Positions 49,467-63,214 of a DNA stretch of 64,000 nt are shown one piece after another. The notes beneath the pieces are model-generated. The model did no database searches, was not told the origin of the DNA, and saw only the letters and a program-made list of their open reading frames with translations. Every line of letters starts with the position of its first letter. The stretch's first letter is position 1. The stretch lies in contig OY829541.1 of the NCBI GenBank assembly GCA_963691705.1, forward strand, positions 39,945,661-40,009,660. The letters run 5' to 3'. This stretch comes from Viola odorata. Lineage: Eukaryota; Streptophyta; Magnoliopsida; Malpighiales; Violaceae. Made by a program: the position numbers and the translations under genes.

Positions 49467-52400
49467 TAAGGTGCTGTTTAGTTACGGAGAATTTTTTGAA
49501 AATTTTCCAAAACTGGAATTATTTCTAAAATCTGTTTCACAGTCAAAAAATTCCATTTTGGAAAATTTTCGGAAATATTTCCATTTGGAAAACATTTTTC
49601 AAATTTTTAAAATTTTTTTTTTTTTACTTTAGTTCAATAACTTCATATTGTTAATCTAAACAAAATATATATGTTATTTTAGACATGTCTACCCTCGTAA
49701 TTTTGATAATTAATATGTAGATTGATACAAATTGTAATAAAAATACTTCATAATTGATATTTAACTAACTGATACTCCTAATTAAAATCATACGAGTAAA
49801 ATTCAATAACCAACCGTGTTATAAGAAATTTCATGGCACGTGGCGCACCAATGGCTTAATTAATTATGATTTAACTAACTAATGTTCGGTCACCTTTCTC
49901 ATTTTGATTTTGCAGATTAATAAATATGAATTCAATTTTAATTTTAAAAAATCAATTAAATGAGCTCATATTAAAGTTACACTTATATGTAACGAATATA
50001 TTTAATAATTTTTCATTTTAAAAAATTAAAATTAATAGATACACATAGGACTCACTCACTCCTAATATTAAATAATTTGTAGTATGTTTGGAAATATTTC
50101 CATTTGGAAAACATTTTCCAAATTTTCGGAAATATTTCCATTTGGAAAACATTTTCCAATTTTTTTTTATTACTTTAGTTCAATAAATTCATATTGTTAA
50201 TCTAAAAATAATAATGTTATTTTAGACATGTCTGCCCTCGTAATTTTGATGATTAATATGTAGATTGATACAAATTGTAATAAAAATACTTCATAATTGA
50301 TATTGAACTAACTAATACTCCTAATTAAAACCATACGAGTAAAATTCAATAACCAACCATCTTATAAGAAATTTTATGGTATGTGGCGCACCAATGGTTT
50401 AATTAATTATGATTTAACTAACTAATGTTCGGTCACTTTTCTCATTTTGATTTTGCAAATTAATAAATATGAATTTACTTTTAATTTTAAAAAATCAATT
50501 AAATGAGTTGACAATAAAATTGAATTAACAATAGTAGTAGTTTTTTTTTCATTGTTTTTTAATTACGGAGAATTTTTTGAAAATTCCATTCTGAATTTAC
50601 TTACAGGGATTTTCTGAAAATTTTCCAAAACTGGATATATTTCCAAAATTTGTTGCACAACAATATTTTTCTCCAAATGAAATTAATTCCAAAATTTTCC
50701 ATTTGGAAAACCAATCCCATCCCGCCACGTCATAAGACCCATTTTTTAAATATTAGTTTGAAGGGAGTATTTTAGGCGGGAAAAAAATTCTAAATTAATT
50801 CTAAATAAGTTTAAAACCCATTTATAAAATATTAAGAAAAATAAGAAAAGTGGATATATAATTACTAATCTTGAGATGAAGATTATGTTTTTGTAACTTT
50901 TAATTTATTTTGTTCAAAGTATTAAGTAAGAAGATTGAGTTTTTGTATGAAAGAAAAATTAAAAATGATGAGAGAGAGTAAAGTTGACCTGTAGACCCCA
51001 CTTTGGAAATAAAGTGAAGAAATTTTTGGAAAACATCAAATATGGTGTTTCCAAAAGTTGGAGTATTTGTAGTGTTAATTTTGGAATTATTTCCAAAACT
51101 GAATAGTAATTGGAGAATTGGAAAAAATTTCAATTTTTGAAAAATTTTCCAAAAATTAAACAACCCTTAAATGGCTTGTGCTTTTGAATTTAAACATGAA
51201 TATGTTTACCATACTGATATTTGATCTTTAATAAACTTAAAATGGGCTACTATTTAGTTTATTAATCTTAACAAAAAAATAACATTAGCATTATTTTTTA
51301 ATTAAAATAAAATTGATTTAACAATAGTAGTAGTAATTAAAATAAAATTGATTCAACACGAGGAATCTCACTTGAAATGAATAAGATCCCGAACCAAAAA
51401 TACTAAAATATGCAATAAAATGAAACAAAATAAATAGTAATCATAAAGAAAAAGTTCGATTTAAGGTCCGAATTTACTCGCTCAGAATCCTCAATAAATA
51501 TGAATTCACTTTTAATTTTAAAAAATCAATTAAATGAGCTCATATTAAAATTACACTTATATGTAACGAGAAAATTACACTTATTTTCGTGGATGAGGAA
51601 GGATAACAAGAAAATATGCATTGTTTAACTATCGACATTCGTCATTGAGAAATGTGATTGAAAGGGCTTTTGGCGTTCTGAAGGCTAGATTTCCAATCTT
51701 AAAGTCCATTCCAAATTATCTTCTTCATCGTCCGAGGCAAATACCTCTAGCTTGTTGTACACTACACAACTTTATTCGAATGGAAGATAGAGTTGATCAA
51801 CTATTCACAGAATATGGTACAGAAGGTCAGCAAAATTTAGACGAGAACGAAGCTAATGTGACGCAAGAAGGTATTCAAGTGGATATGTCCCAACAACAAC
51901 TAATGAATGACGTTAGAGAAGATATTGCAAATCAATTATGGTCTCATTATAATAATTGTTAGAATATGAAGAAGTAACAATTTAAATTAAGTATGTTTTG
52001 AATGTTGATATTTGTGGTATTCACGTAATGAACAAATAATTCAAGACTATTTTATATGTATTTTATTTTCATAAACGGAATTATTATATTTATACTTGAT
52101 CTTAGGTGAATACGATTTCGAGTTTGTAGTATTCACGTCATGAACAAATAATTCAAGACATGTATTTTATTTTCATGAACGGAATTATTATATTTATATT
52201 TGATCTTTAACGTGAATAGATTTAGCATATTTATAAATTATGAGGGTAGAAATGTCCAAAATAACATTGTTTCTTTTTTATGTTAACAATATGGATCGTT
52301 TGAGCTAAAAAAAAAAAATAATTTGGAATTTTTTTTTTGGAAAACTTAAAAAATGGCGTTTCCAGAATTTTCCAAATTTGTAGTGTTAATTCTGGAAAAC

Positions 52401-52903
52401 TGAATAGTAATTGGAGAACTGAAAAATTTTCTGAAAATTTTCCATTTGGGAAAATGTTGCTGTGAAACAGATTTTGGAAATATTTCCAATTTTTAGAAAA
52501 TTTTCCAAAAATTAAACAACCCTTAAATGGCTTGTGCTTTTGAATCTAAACATGAATATGTTTACCATACTTATATTTGATCTTTAATAAACTTAAAATG
52601 GGCTACTATTTAGTTTATTAATCTTAACAAAAAAATAACATTAGCATTATTTTTTAATTAAAATAAAATTTATTTAATAATAGTAGTAGTTTTTTTTTTC
52701 AAAAAAGTAAGAAATAGTTGTTAGGTGAATACGATTTTGAGTTTTCTAAGGTTGGAAAATGAAGGCTGGAAAACAGAAAACGTACTGTAGCTGTGAAACA
52801 GAATTTTGGAAAACAGAAATAATTCCGGAAATAACTCCAGATGGAAAATTTTAAAAAACAGAAATAACTCCAAACAGAATTAATTCCGTTATGAAACGCA
52901 GCT
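49467..52903 (+). repeat. Array unit 4 (3437 bp)
   Basis: Matches unit 2 at compared sites. It is the last unit with A at 49612 in the TTTTTAAAATTT block. Confidence 0.95.
51621..51962 (+). pseudogene. PIF/Harbinger transposase fragment, array unit 4
   Basis: Same protein fragment as unit 1. Confidence 0.88.
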
Positions 52904-55900
52904 TAAGGTGCTGTTTAGTTACGGAGAATTTTTTGAAAATTTTCCAAAACTGGAATTATTTCTAAAATCTGTTTCACAGTCAAAAAATTCCATTTTGGAA
53001 AATTTTCGGAAATATTTCCATTTGGAAAACATTTTTCAAATTTTTAAATTTTTTTTTTTTTTACTTTAGTTCAATAACTTCATATTGTTAATCTAAACAA
53101 AATATATATGTTATTTTAGACATGTCTACCCTCGTAATTTTGATAATTAATATGTAGATTGATACAAATTGTAATAAAAATACTTCATAATTGATATTTA
53201 ACTAACTGATACTCCTAATTAAAATCATACGAGTAAAATTCAATAACCAACCGTGTTATAAGAAATTTCATGGCACGTGGCGCACCAATGGCTTAATTAA
53301 TTATGATTTAACTAACTAATGTTCGGTCACCTTTCTCATTTTGATTTTGCAGATTAATAAATATGAATTCAATTTTAATTTTAAAAAATCAATTAAATGA
53401 GCTCATATTAAAGTTACACTTATATGTAACGAATATATTTAATAATTTTTCATTTTAAAAAATTAAAATTAATAGATACACATAGGACTCACTCACTCCT
53501 AATATTAAATAATTTGTAGTATGTTTGGAAATATTTCCATTTGGAAAACATTTTCCAAATTTTCGGAAATATTTCCATTTGGAAAACATTTTCCAATTTT
53601 TTTTTATTACTTTAGTTCAATAAATTCATATTGTTAATCTAAAAATAATAATGTTATTTTAGACATGTCTGCCCTCGTAATTTTGATGATTAATATGTAG
53701 ATTGATACAAATTGTAATAAAAATACTTCATAATTGATATTGAACTAACTAATACTCCTAATTAAAACCATACGAGTAAAATTCAATAACCAACCATCTT
53801 ATAAGAAATTTTATGGTATGTGGCGCACCAATGGTTTAATTAATTATGATTTAACTAACTAATGTTCGGTCACTTTTCTCATTTTGATTTTGCAAATTAA
53901 TAAATATGAATTTACTTTTAATTTTAAAAAATCAATTAAATGAGTTGACAATAAAATTGAATTAACAATAGTAGTAGTTTTTTTTTCATTGTTTTTTAAT
54001 TACGGAGAATTTTTTGAAAATTCCATTCTGAATTTACTTACAGGGATTTTCTGAAAATTTTCCAAAACTGGATATATTTCCAAAATTTGTTGCACAACAA
54101 TATTTTTCTCCAAATGAAATTAATTCCAAAATTTTCCATTTGGAAAACCAATCCCATCCCGCCACGTCATAAGACCCATTTTTTAAATATTAGTTTGAAG
54201 GGAGTATTTTAGGCGGGAAAAAAATTCTAAATTAATTCTAAATAAGTTTAAAACCCATTTATAAAATATTAAGAAAAATAAGAAAAGTGGATATATAATT
54301 ACTAATCTTGAGATGAAGATTATGTTTTTGTAACTTTTAATTTATTTTGTTCAAAGTATTAAGTAAGAAGATTGAGTTTTTGTATGAAAGAAAAATTAAA
54401 AATGATGAGAGAGAGTAAAGTTGACCTGTAGACCCCACTTTGGAAATAAAGTGAAGAAATTTTTGGAAAACATCAAATATGGTGTTTCCAAAAGTTGGAG
54501 TATTTGTAGTGTTAATTTTGGAATTATTTCCAAAACTGAATAGTAATTGGAGAATTGGAAAAAATTTCAATTTTTGAAAAATTTTCCAAAAATTAAACAA
54601 CCCTTAAATGGCTTGTGCTTTTGAATTTAAACATGAATATGTTTACCATACTGATATTTGATCTTTAATAAACTTAAAATGGGCTACTATTTAGTTTATT
54701 AATCTTAACAAAAAAATAACATTAGCATTATTTTTTAATTAAAATAAAATTGATTTAACAATAGTAGTAGTAATTAAAATAAAATTGATTCAACACGAGG
54801 AATCTCACTTGAAATGAATAAGATCCCGAACCAAAAATACTAAAATATGCAATAAAATGAAACAAAATAAATAGTAATCATAAAGAAAAAGTTCGATTTA
54901 AGGTCCGAATTTACTCGCTCAGAATCCTCAATAAATATGAATTCACTTTTAATTTTAAAAAATCAATTAAATGAGCTCATATTAAAATTACACTTATATG
55001 TAACGAGAAAATTACACTTATTTTCGTGGATGAGGAAGGATAACAAGAAAATATGCATTGTTTAACTATCGACATTCGTCATTGAGAAATGTGATTGAAA
55101 GGGCTTTTGGCGTTCTGAAGGCTAGATTTCCAATCTTAAAGTCCATTCCAAATTATCTTCTTCATCGTCCGAGGCAAATACCTCTAGCTTGTTGTACACT
55201 ACACAACTTTATTCGAATGGAAGATAGAGTTGATCAACTATTCACAGAATATGGTACAGAAGGTCAGCAAAATTTAGACGAGAACGAAGCTAATGTGACG
55301 CAAGAAGGTATTCAAGTGGATATGTCCCAACAACAACTAATGAATGACGTTAGAGAAGATATTGCAAATCAATTATGGTCTCATTATAATAATTGTTAGA
55401 ATATGAAGAAGTAACAATTTAAATTAAGTATGTTTTGAATGTTGATATTTGTGGTATTCACGTAATGAACAAATAATTCAAGACTATTTTATATGTATTT
55501 TATTTTCATAAACGGAATTATTATATTTATACTTGATCTTAGGTGAATACGATTTCGAGTTTGTAGTATTCACGTCATGAACAAATAATTCAAGACATGT
55601 ATTTTATTTTCATGAACGGAATTATTATATTTATATTTGATCTTTAACGTGAATAGATTTAGCATATTTATAAATTATGAGGGTAGAAATGTCCAAAATA
55701 ACATTGTTTCTTTTTTATGTTAACAATATGGATCGTTTGAGCTAAAAAAAAAAAATAATTTGGAATTTTTTTTTTGGAAAACTTAAAAAATGGCGTTTCC
55801 AGAATTTTCCAAATTTGTAGTGTTAATTCTGGAAAACTGAATAGTAATTGGAGAACTGAAAAATTTTCTGAAAATTTTCCATTTGGGAAAATGTTGCTGT

Positions 55901-56340
55901 GAAACAGATTTTGGAAATATTTCCAATTTTTAGAAAATTTTCCAAAAATTAAACAACCCTTAAATGGCTTGTGCTTTTGAATCTAAACATGAATATGTTT
56001 ACCATACTTATATTTGATCTTTAATAAACTTAAAATGGGCTACTATTTAGTTTATTAATCTTAACAAAAAAATAACATTAGCATTATTTTTTAATTAAAA
56101 TAAAATTTATTTAATAATAGTAGTAGTTTTTTTTTTCAAAAAAGTAAGAAATAGTTGTTAGGTGAATACGATTTTGAGTTTTCTAAGGTTGGAAAATGAA
56201 GGCTGGAAAACAGAAAACGTACTGTAGCTGTGAAACAGAATTTTGGAAAACAGAAATAATTCCGGAAATAACTCCAGATGGAAAATTTTAAAAAACAGAA
56301 ATAACTCCAAACAGAATTAATTCCGTTATGAAACGCAGCT
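52904..56340 (+). repeat. Array unit 5 (3437 bp)
   Basis: First unit with T at 53049 (TTTTTAAATTTT), a variant shared by units 5 to 8. This divides the array into two blocks. Confidence 0.95.
55058..55399 (+). pseudogene. PIF/Harbinger transposase fragment, array unit 5
   Basis: Same protein fragment as unit 1. Confidence 0.88.
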
Positions 56341-59300
56341 TAAGGTGCTGTTTAGTTACGGAGAATTTTTTGAAAATTTTCCAAAACTGGAATTATTTCT
56401 AAAATCTGTTTCACAGTCAAAAAATTCCATTTTGGAAAATTTTCGGAAATATTTCCATTTGGAAAACATTTTTCAAATTTTTAAATTTTTTTTTTTTTTA
56501 CTTTAGTTCAATAACTTCATATTGTTAATCTAAACAAAATATATATGTTATTTTAGACATGTCTACCCTCGTAATTTTGATAATTAATATGTAGATTGAT
56601 ACAAATTGTAATAAAAATACTTCATAATTGATATTTAACTAACTGATACTCCTAATTAAAATCATACGAGTAAAATTCAATAACCAACCGTGTTATAAGA
56701 AATTTCATGGCACGTGGCGCACCAATGGCTTAATTAATTATGATTTAACTAACTAATGTTCGGTCACCTTTCTCATTTTGATTTTGCAGATTAATAAATA
56801 TGAATTCAATTTTAATTTTAAAAAATCAATTAAATGAGCTCATATTAAAGTTACACTTATATGTAACGAATATATTTAATAATTTTTCATTTTAAAAAAT
56901 TAAAATTAATAGATACACATAGGACTCACTCACTCCTAATATTAAATAATTTGTAGTATGTTTGGAAATATTTCCATTTGGAAAACATTTTCCAAATTTT
57001 CGGAAATATTTCCATTTGGAAAACATTTTCCAATTTTTTTTTATTACTTTAGTTCAATAAATTCATATTGTTAATCTAAAAATAATAATGTTATTTTAGA
57101 CATGTCTGCCCTCGTAATTTTGATGATTAATATGTAGATTGATACAAATTGTAATAAAAATACTTCATAATTGATATTGAACTAACTAATACTCCTAATT
57201 AAAACCATACGAGTAAAATTCAATAACCAACCATCTTATAAGAAATTTTATGGTATGTGGCGCACCAATGGTTTAATTAATTATGATTTAACTAACTAAT
57301 GTTCGGTCACTTTTCTCATTTTGATTTTGCAAATTAATAAATATGAATTTACTTTTAATTTTAAAAAATCAATTAAATGAGTTGACAATAAAATTGAATT
57401 AACAATAGTAGTAGTTTTTTTTTCATTGTTTTTTAATTACGGAGAATTTTTTGAAAATTCCATTCTGAATTTACTTACAGGGATTTTCTGAAAATTTTCC
57501 AAAACTGGATATATTTCCAAAATTTGTTGCACAACAATATTTTTCTCCAAATGAAATTAATTCCAAAATTTTCCATTTGGAAAACCAATCCCATCCCGCC
57601 ACGTCATAAGACCCATTTTTTAAATATTAGTTTGAAGGGAGTATTTTAGGCGGGAAAAAAATTCTAAATTAATTCTAAATAAGTTTAAAACCCATTTATA
57701 AAATATTAAGAAAAATAAGAAAAGTGGATATATAATTACTAATCTTGAGATGAAGATTATGTTTTTGTAACTTTTAATTTATTTTGTTCAAAGTATTAAG
57801 TAAGAAGATTGAGTTTTTGTATGAAAGAAAAATTAAAAATGATGAGAGAGAGTAAAGTTGACCTGTAGACCCCACTTTGGAAATAAAGTGAAGAAATTTT
57901 TGGAAAACATCAAATATGGTGTTTCCAAAAGTTGGAGTATTTGTAGTGTTAATTTTGGAATTATTTCCAAAACTGAATAGTAATTGGAGAATTGGAAAAA
58001 ATTTCAATTTTTGAAAAATTTTCCAAAAATTAAACAACCCTTAAATGGCTTGTGCTTTTGAATTTAAACATGAATATGTTTACCATACTGATATTTGATC
58101 TTTAATAAACTTAAAATGGGCTACTATTTAGTTTATTAATCTTAACAAAAAAATAACATTAGCATTATTTTTTAATTAAAATAAAATTGATTTAACAATA
58201 GTAGTAGTAATTAAAATAAAATTGATTCAACACGAGGAATCTCACTTGAAATGAATAAGATCCCGAACCAAAAATACTAAAATATGCAATAAAATGAAAC
58301 AAAATAAATAGTAATCATAAAGAAAAAGTTCGATTTAAGGTCCGAATTTACTCGCTCAGAATCCTCAATAAATATGAATTCACTTTTAATTTTAAAAAAT
58401 CAATTAAATGAGCTCATATTAAAATTACACTTATATGTAACGAGAAAATTACACTTATTTTCGTGGATGAGGAAGGATAACAAGAAAATATGCATTGTTT
58501 AACTATCGACATTCGTCATTGAGAAATGTGATTGAAAGGGCTTTTGGCGTTCTGAAGGCTAGATTTCCAATCTTAAAGTCCATTCCAAATTATCTTCTTC
58601 ATCGTCCGAGGCAAATACCTCTAGCTTGTTGTACACTACACAACTTTATTCGAATGGAAGATAGAGTTGATCAACTATTCACAGAATATGGTACAGAAGG
58701 TCAGCAAAATTTAGACGAGAACGAAGCTAATGTGACGCAAGAAGGTATTCAAGTGGATATGTCCCAACAACAACTAATGAATGACGTTAGAGAAGATATT
58801 GCAAATCAATTATGGTCTCATTATAATAATTGTTAGAATATGAAGAAGTAACAATTTAAATTAAGTATGTTTTGAATGTTGATATTTGTGGTATTCACGT
58901 AATGAACAAATAATTCAAGACTATTTTATATGTATTTTATTTTCATAAACGGAATTATTATATTTATACTTGATCTTAGGTGAATACGATTTCGAGTTTG
59001 TAGTATTCACGTCATGAACAAATAATTCAAGACATGTATTTTATTTTCATGAACGGAATTATTATATTTATATTTGATCTTTAACGTGAATAGATTTAGC
59101 ATATTTATAAATTATGAGGGTAGAAATGTCCAAAATAACATTGTTTCTTTTTTATGTTAACAATATGGATCGTTTGAGCTAAAAAAAAAAAATAATTTGG
59201 AATTTTTTTTTTGGAAAACTTAAAAAATGGCGTTTCCAGAATTTTCCAAATTTGTAGTGTTAATTCTGGAAAACTGAATAGTAATTGGAGAACTGAAAAA

Positions 59301-59777
59301 TTTTCTGAAAATTTTCCATTTGGGAAAATGTTGCTGTGAAACAGATTTTGGAAATATTTCCAATTTTTAGAAAATTTTCCAAAAATTAAACAACCCTTAA
59401 ATGGCTTGTGCTTTTGAATCTAAACATGAATATGTTTACCATACTTATATTTGATCTTTAATAAACTTAAAATGGGCTACTATTTAGTTTATTAATCTTA
59501 ACAAAAAAATAACATTAGCATTATTTTTTAATTAAAATAAAATTTATTTAATAATAGTAGTAGTTTTTTTTTTCAAAAAAGTAAGAAATAGTTGTTAGGT
59601 GAATACGATTTTGAGTTTTCTAAGGTTGGAAAATGAAGGCTGGAAAACAGAAAACGTACTGTAGCTGTGAAACAGAATTTTGGAAAACAGAAATAATTCC
59701 GGAAATAACTCCAGATGGAAAATTTTAAAAAACAGAAATAACTCCAAACAGAATTAATTCCGTTATGAAACGCAGCT
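56341..59777 (+). repeat. Array unit 6 (3437 bp)
   Basis: Same variant state as unit 5 at the sites compared. Confidence 0.95.
58495..58836 (+). pseudogene. PIF/Harbinger transposase fragment, array unit 6
   Basis: Same protein fragment as unit 1. Confidence 0.88.
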
Positions 59778-62700
59778 TAAGGTGCTGTTTAGTTACGGAG
59801 AATTTTTTGAAAATTTTCCAAAACTGGAATTATTTCTAAAATCTGTTTCACAGTCAAAAAATTCCATTTTGGAAAATTTTCGGAAATATTTCCATTTGGA
59901 AAACATTTTTCAAATTTTTAAATTTTTTTTTTTTTTACTTTAGTTCAATAACTTCATATTGTTAATCTAAACAAAATATATATGTTATTTTAGACATGTC
60001 TACCCTCGTAATTTTGATAATTAATATGTAGATTGATACAAATTGTAATAAAAATACTTCATAATTGATATTTAACTAACTGATACTCCTAATTAAAATC
60101 ATACGAGTAAAATTCAATAACCAACCGTGTTATAAGAAATTTCATGGCACGTGGCGCACCAATGGCTTAATTAATTATGATTTAACTAACTAATGTTCGG
60201 TCACCTTTCTCATTTTGATTTTGCAGATTAATAAATATGAATTCAATTTTAATTTTAAAAAATCAATTAAATGAGCTCATATTAAAGTTACACTTATATG
60301 TAACGAATATATTTAATAATTTTTCATTTTAAAAAATTAAAATTAATAGATACACATAGGACTCACTCACTCCTAATATTAAATAATTTGTAGTATGTTT
60401 GGAAATATTTCCATTTGGAAAACATTTTCCAAATTTTCGGAAATATTTCCATTTGGAAAACATTTTCCAATTTTTTTTTATTACTTTAGTTCAATAAATT
60501 CATATTGTTAATCTAAAAATAATAATGTTATTTTAGACATGTCTGCCCTCGTAATTTTGATGATTAATATGTAGACTGATACAAATTGTAATAAAAATAC
60601 TTCATAATTGATATTGAACTAACTAATACTCCTAATTAAAACCATACGAGTAAAATTCAATAACCAACCGTCTTATAAGAAATTTTATGGTATGTGGCGC
60701 ACCAATGGTTTAATTAATTATGATTTAACTAACTAATGTTCGGTCACTTTTCTCATTTTGATTTTGCAAATTAATAAATATGAATTTACTTTTAATTTTA
60801 AAAAATCAATTAAATGAGTTGACAATAAAATTGAATTAACAATAGTAGTAGTTTTTTTTTCATTGTTTTTTAATTACGGAGAATTTTTTGAAAATTCCAT
60901 TCTGAATTTACTTACAGGGATTTTCTGAAAATTTTCCAAAACTGGATATATTTCCAAAATTTGTTGCACAACAATATTTTTCTCCAAATGAAATTAATTC
61001 CAAAATTTTCCATTTGGAAAACCAATCCCATCCCGCCACGTCATAAGACCCATTTTTTAAATATTAGTTTGAAGGGAGTATTTTAGGCGGGAAAAAAATT
61101 CTAAATTAATTCTAAATAAGTTTAAAACCCATTTATAAAATATTAAGAAAAATAAGAAAAGTGGATATATAATTACTAATCTTGAGATGAAGATTATGTT
61201 TTTGTAACTTTTAATTTATTTTGTTCAAAGTATTAAGTAAGAAGATTGAGTTTTTGTATGAAAGAAAAATTAAAAATGATGAGAGAGAGTAAAGTTGACC
61301 TGTAGACCCCACTTTGGAAATAAAGTGAAGAAATTTTTGGAAAACATCAAATATGGTGTTTCCAAAAGTTGGAGTATTTGTAGTGTTAATTTTGGAATTA
61401 TTTCCAAAACTGAATAGTAATTGGAGAATTGGAAAAAATTTCAATTTTTGAAAAATTTTCCAAAAATTAAACAACCCTTAAATGGCTTGTGCTTTTGAAT
61501 TTAAACATGAATATGTTTACCATACTGATATTTGATCTTTAATAAACTTAAAATGGGCTACTATTTAGTTTATTAATCTTAACAAAAAAATAACATTAGC
61601 ATTATTTTTTAATTAAAATAAAATTGATTTAACAATAGTAGTAGTAATTAAAATAAAATTGATTCAACACGAGGAATCTCACTTGAAATGAATAAGATCC
61701 CGAACCAAAAATACTAAAATATGCAATAAAATGAAACAAAATAAATAGTAATCATAAAGAAAAAGTTCGATTTAAGGTCCGAATTTACTCGCTCAGAATC
61801 CTCAATAAATATGAATTCACTTTTAATTTTAAAAAATCAATTAAATGAGCTCATATTAAAATTACACTTATATGTAACGAGAAAATTACACTTATTTTCG
61901 TGGATGAGGAAGGATAACAAGAAAATATGCATTGTTTAACTATCGACATTCGTCATTGAGAAATGTGATTGAAAGGGCTTTTGGCGTTCTGAAGGCTAGA
62001 TTTCCAATCTTAAAGTCCATTCCAAATTATCTTCTTCATCGTCCGAGGCAAATACCTCTAGCTTGTTGTACACTACACAACTTTATTCGAATGGAAGATA
62101 GAGTTGATCAACTATTCACAGAATATGGTACAGAAGGTCAGCAAAATTTAGACGAGAACGAAGCTAATGTGACGCAAGAAGGTATTCAAGTGGATATGTC
62201 CCAACAACAACTAATGAATGACGTTAGAGAAGATATTGCAAATCAATTATGGTCTCATTATAATAATTGTTAGAATATGAAGAAGTAACAATTTAAATTA
62301 AGTATGTTTTGAATGTTGATATTTGTGGTATTCACGTAATGAACAAATAATTCAAGACTATTTTATATGTATTTTATTTTCATAAACGGAATTATTATAT
62401 TTATACTTGATCTTAGGTGAATACGATTTCGAGTTTGTAGTATTCACGTCATGAACAAATAATTCAAGACATGTATTTTATTTTCATGAACGGAATTATT
62501 ATATTTATATTTGATCTTTAACGTGAATAGATTTAGCATATTTATAAATTATGAGGGTAGAAATGTCCAAAATAACATTGTTTCTTTTTTATGTTAACAA
62601 TATGGATCGTTTGAGCTAAAAAAAAAAAATAATTTGGAATTTTTTTTTTGGAAAACTTAAAAAATGGCGTTTCCAGAATTTTCCAAATTTGTAGTGTTAA

Positions 62701-63214
62701 TTCTGGAAAACTGAATAGTAATTGGAGAACTGAAAAATTTTCTGAAAATTTTCCATTTGGGAAAATGTTGCTGTGAAACAGATTTTGGAAATATTTCCAA
62801 TTTTTAGAAAATTTTCCAAAAATTAAACAACCCTTAAATGGCTTGTGCTTTTGAATCTAAACATGAATATGTTTACCATACTTATATTTGATCTTTAATA
62901 AACTTAAAATGGGCTACTATTTAGTTTATTAATCTTAACAAAAAAATAACATTAGCATTATTTTTTAATTAAAATAAAATTTATTTAATAATAGTAGTAG
63001 TTTTTTTTTTCAAAAAAGTAAGAAATAGTTGTTAGGTGAATACGATTTTGAGTTTTCTAAGGTTGGAAAATGAAGGCTGGAAAACAGAAAACGTACTGTA
63101 GCTGTGAAACAGAATTTTGGAAAACAGAAATAATTCCGGAAATAACTCCAGATGGAAAATTTTAAAAAACAGAAATAACTCCAAACAGAATTAATTCCGT
63201 TATGAAACGCAGCT
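59778..63214 (+). repeat. Array unit 7 (3437 bp)
   Basis: Combines the unit 5-8 variant (T-rich block) with G at 60670, a state otherwise seen only in unit 1, and has a private C at 60576 (GTAGACTGAT). The mixture suggests exchange or conversion between units. Confidence 0.95.
61932..62273 (+). pseudogene. PIF/Harbinger transposase fragment, array unit 7
   Basis: Same protein fragment as unit 1. Confidence 0.88.
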
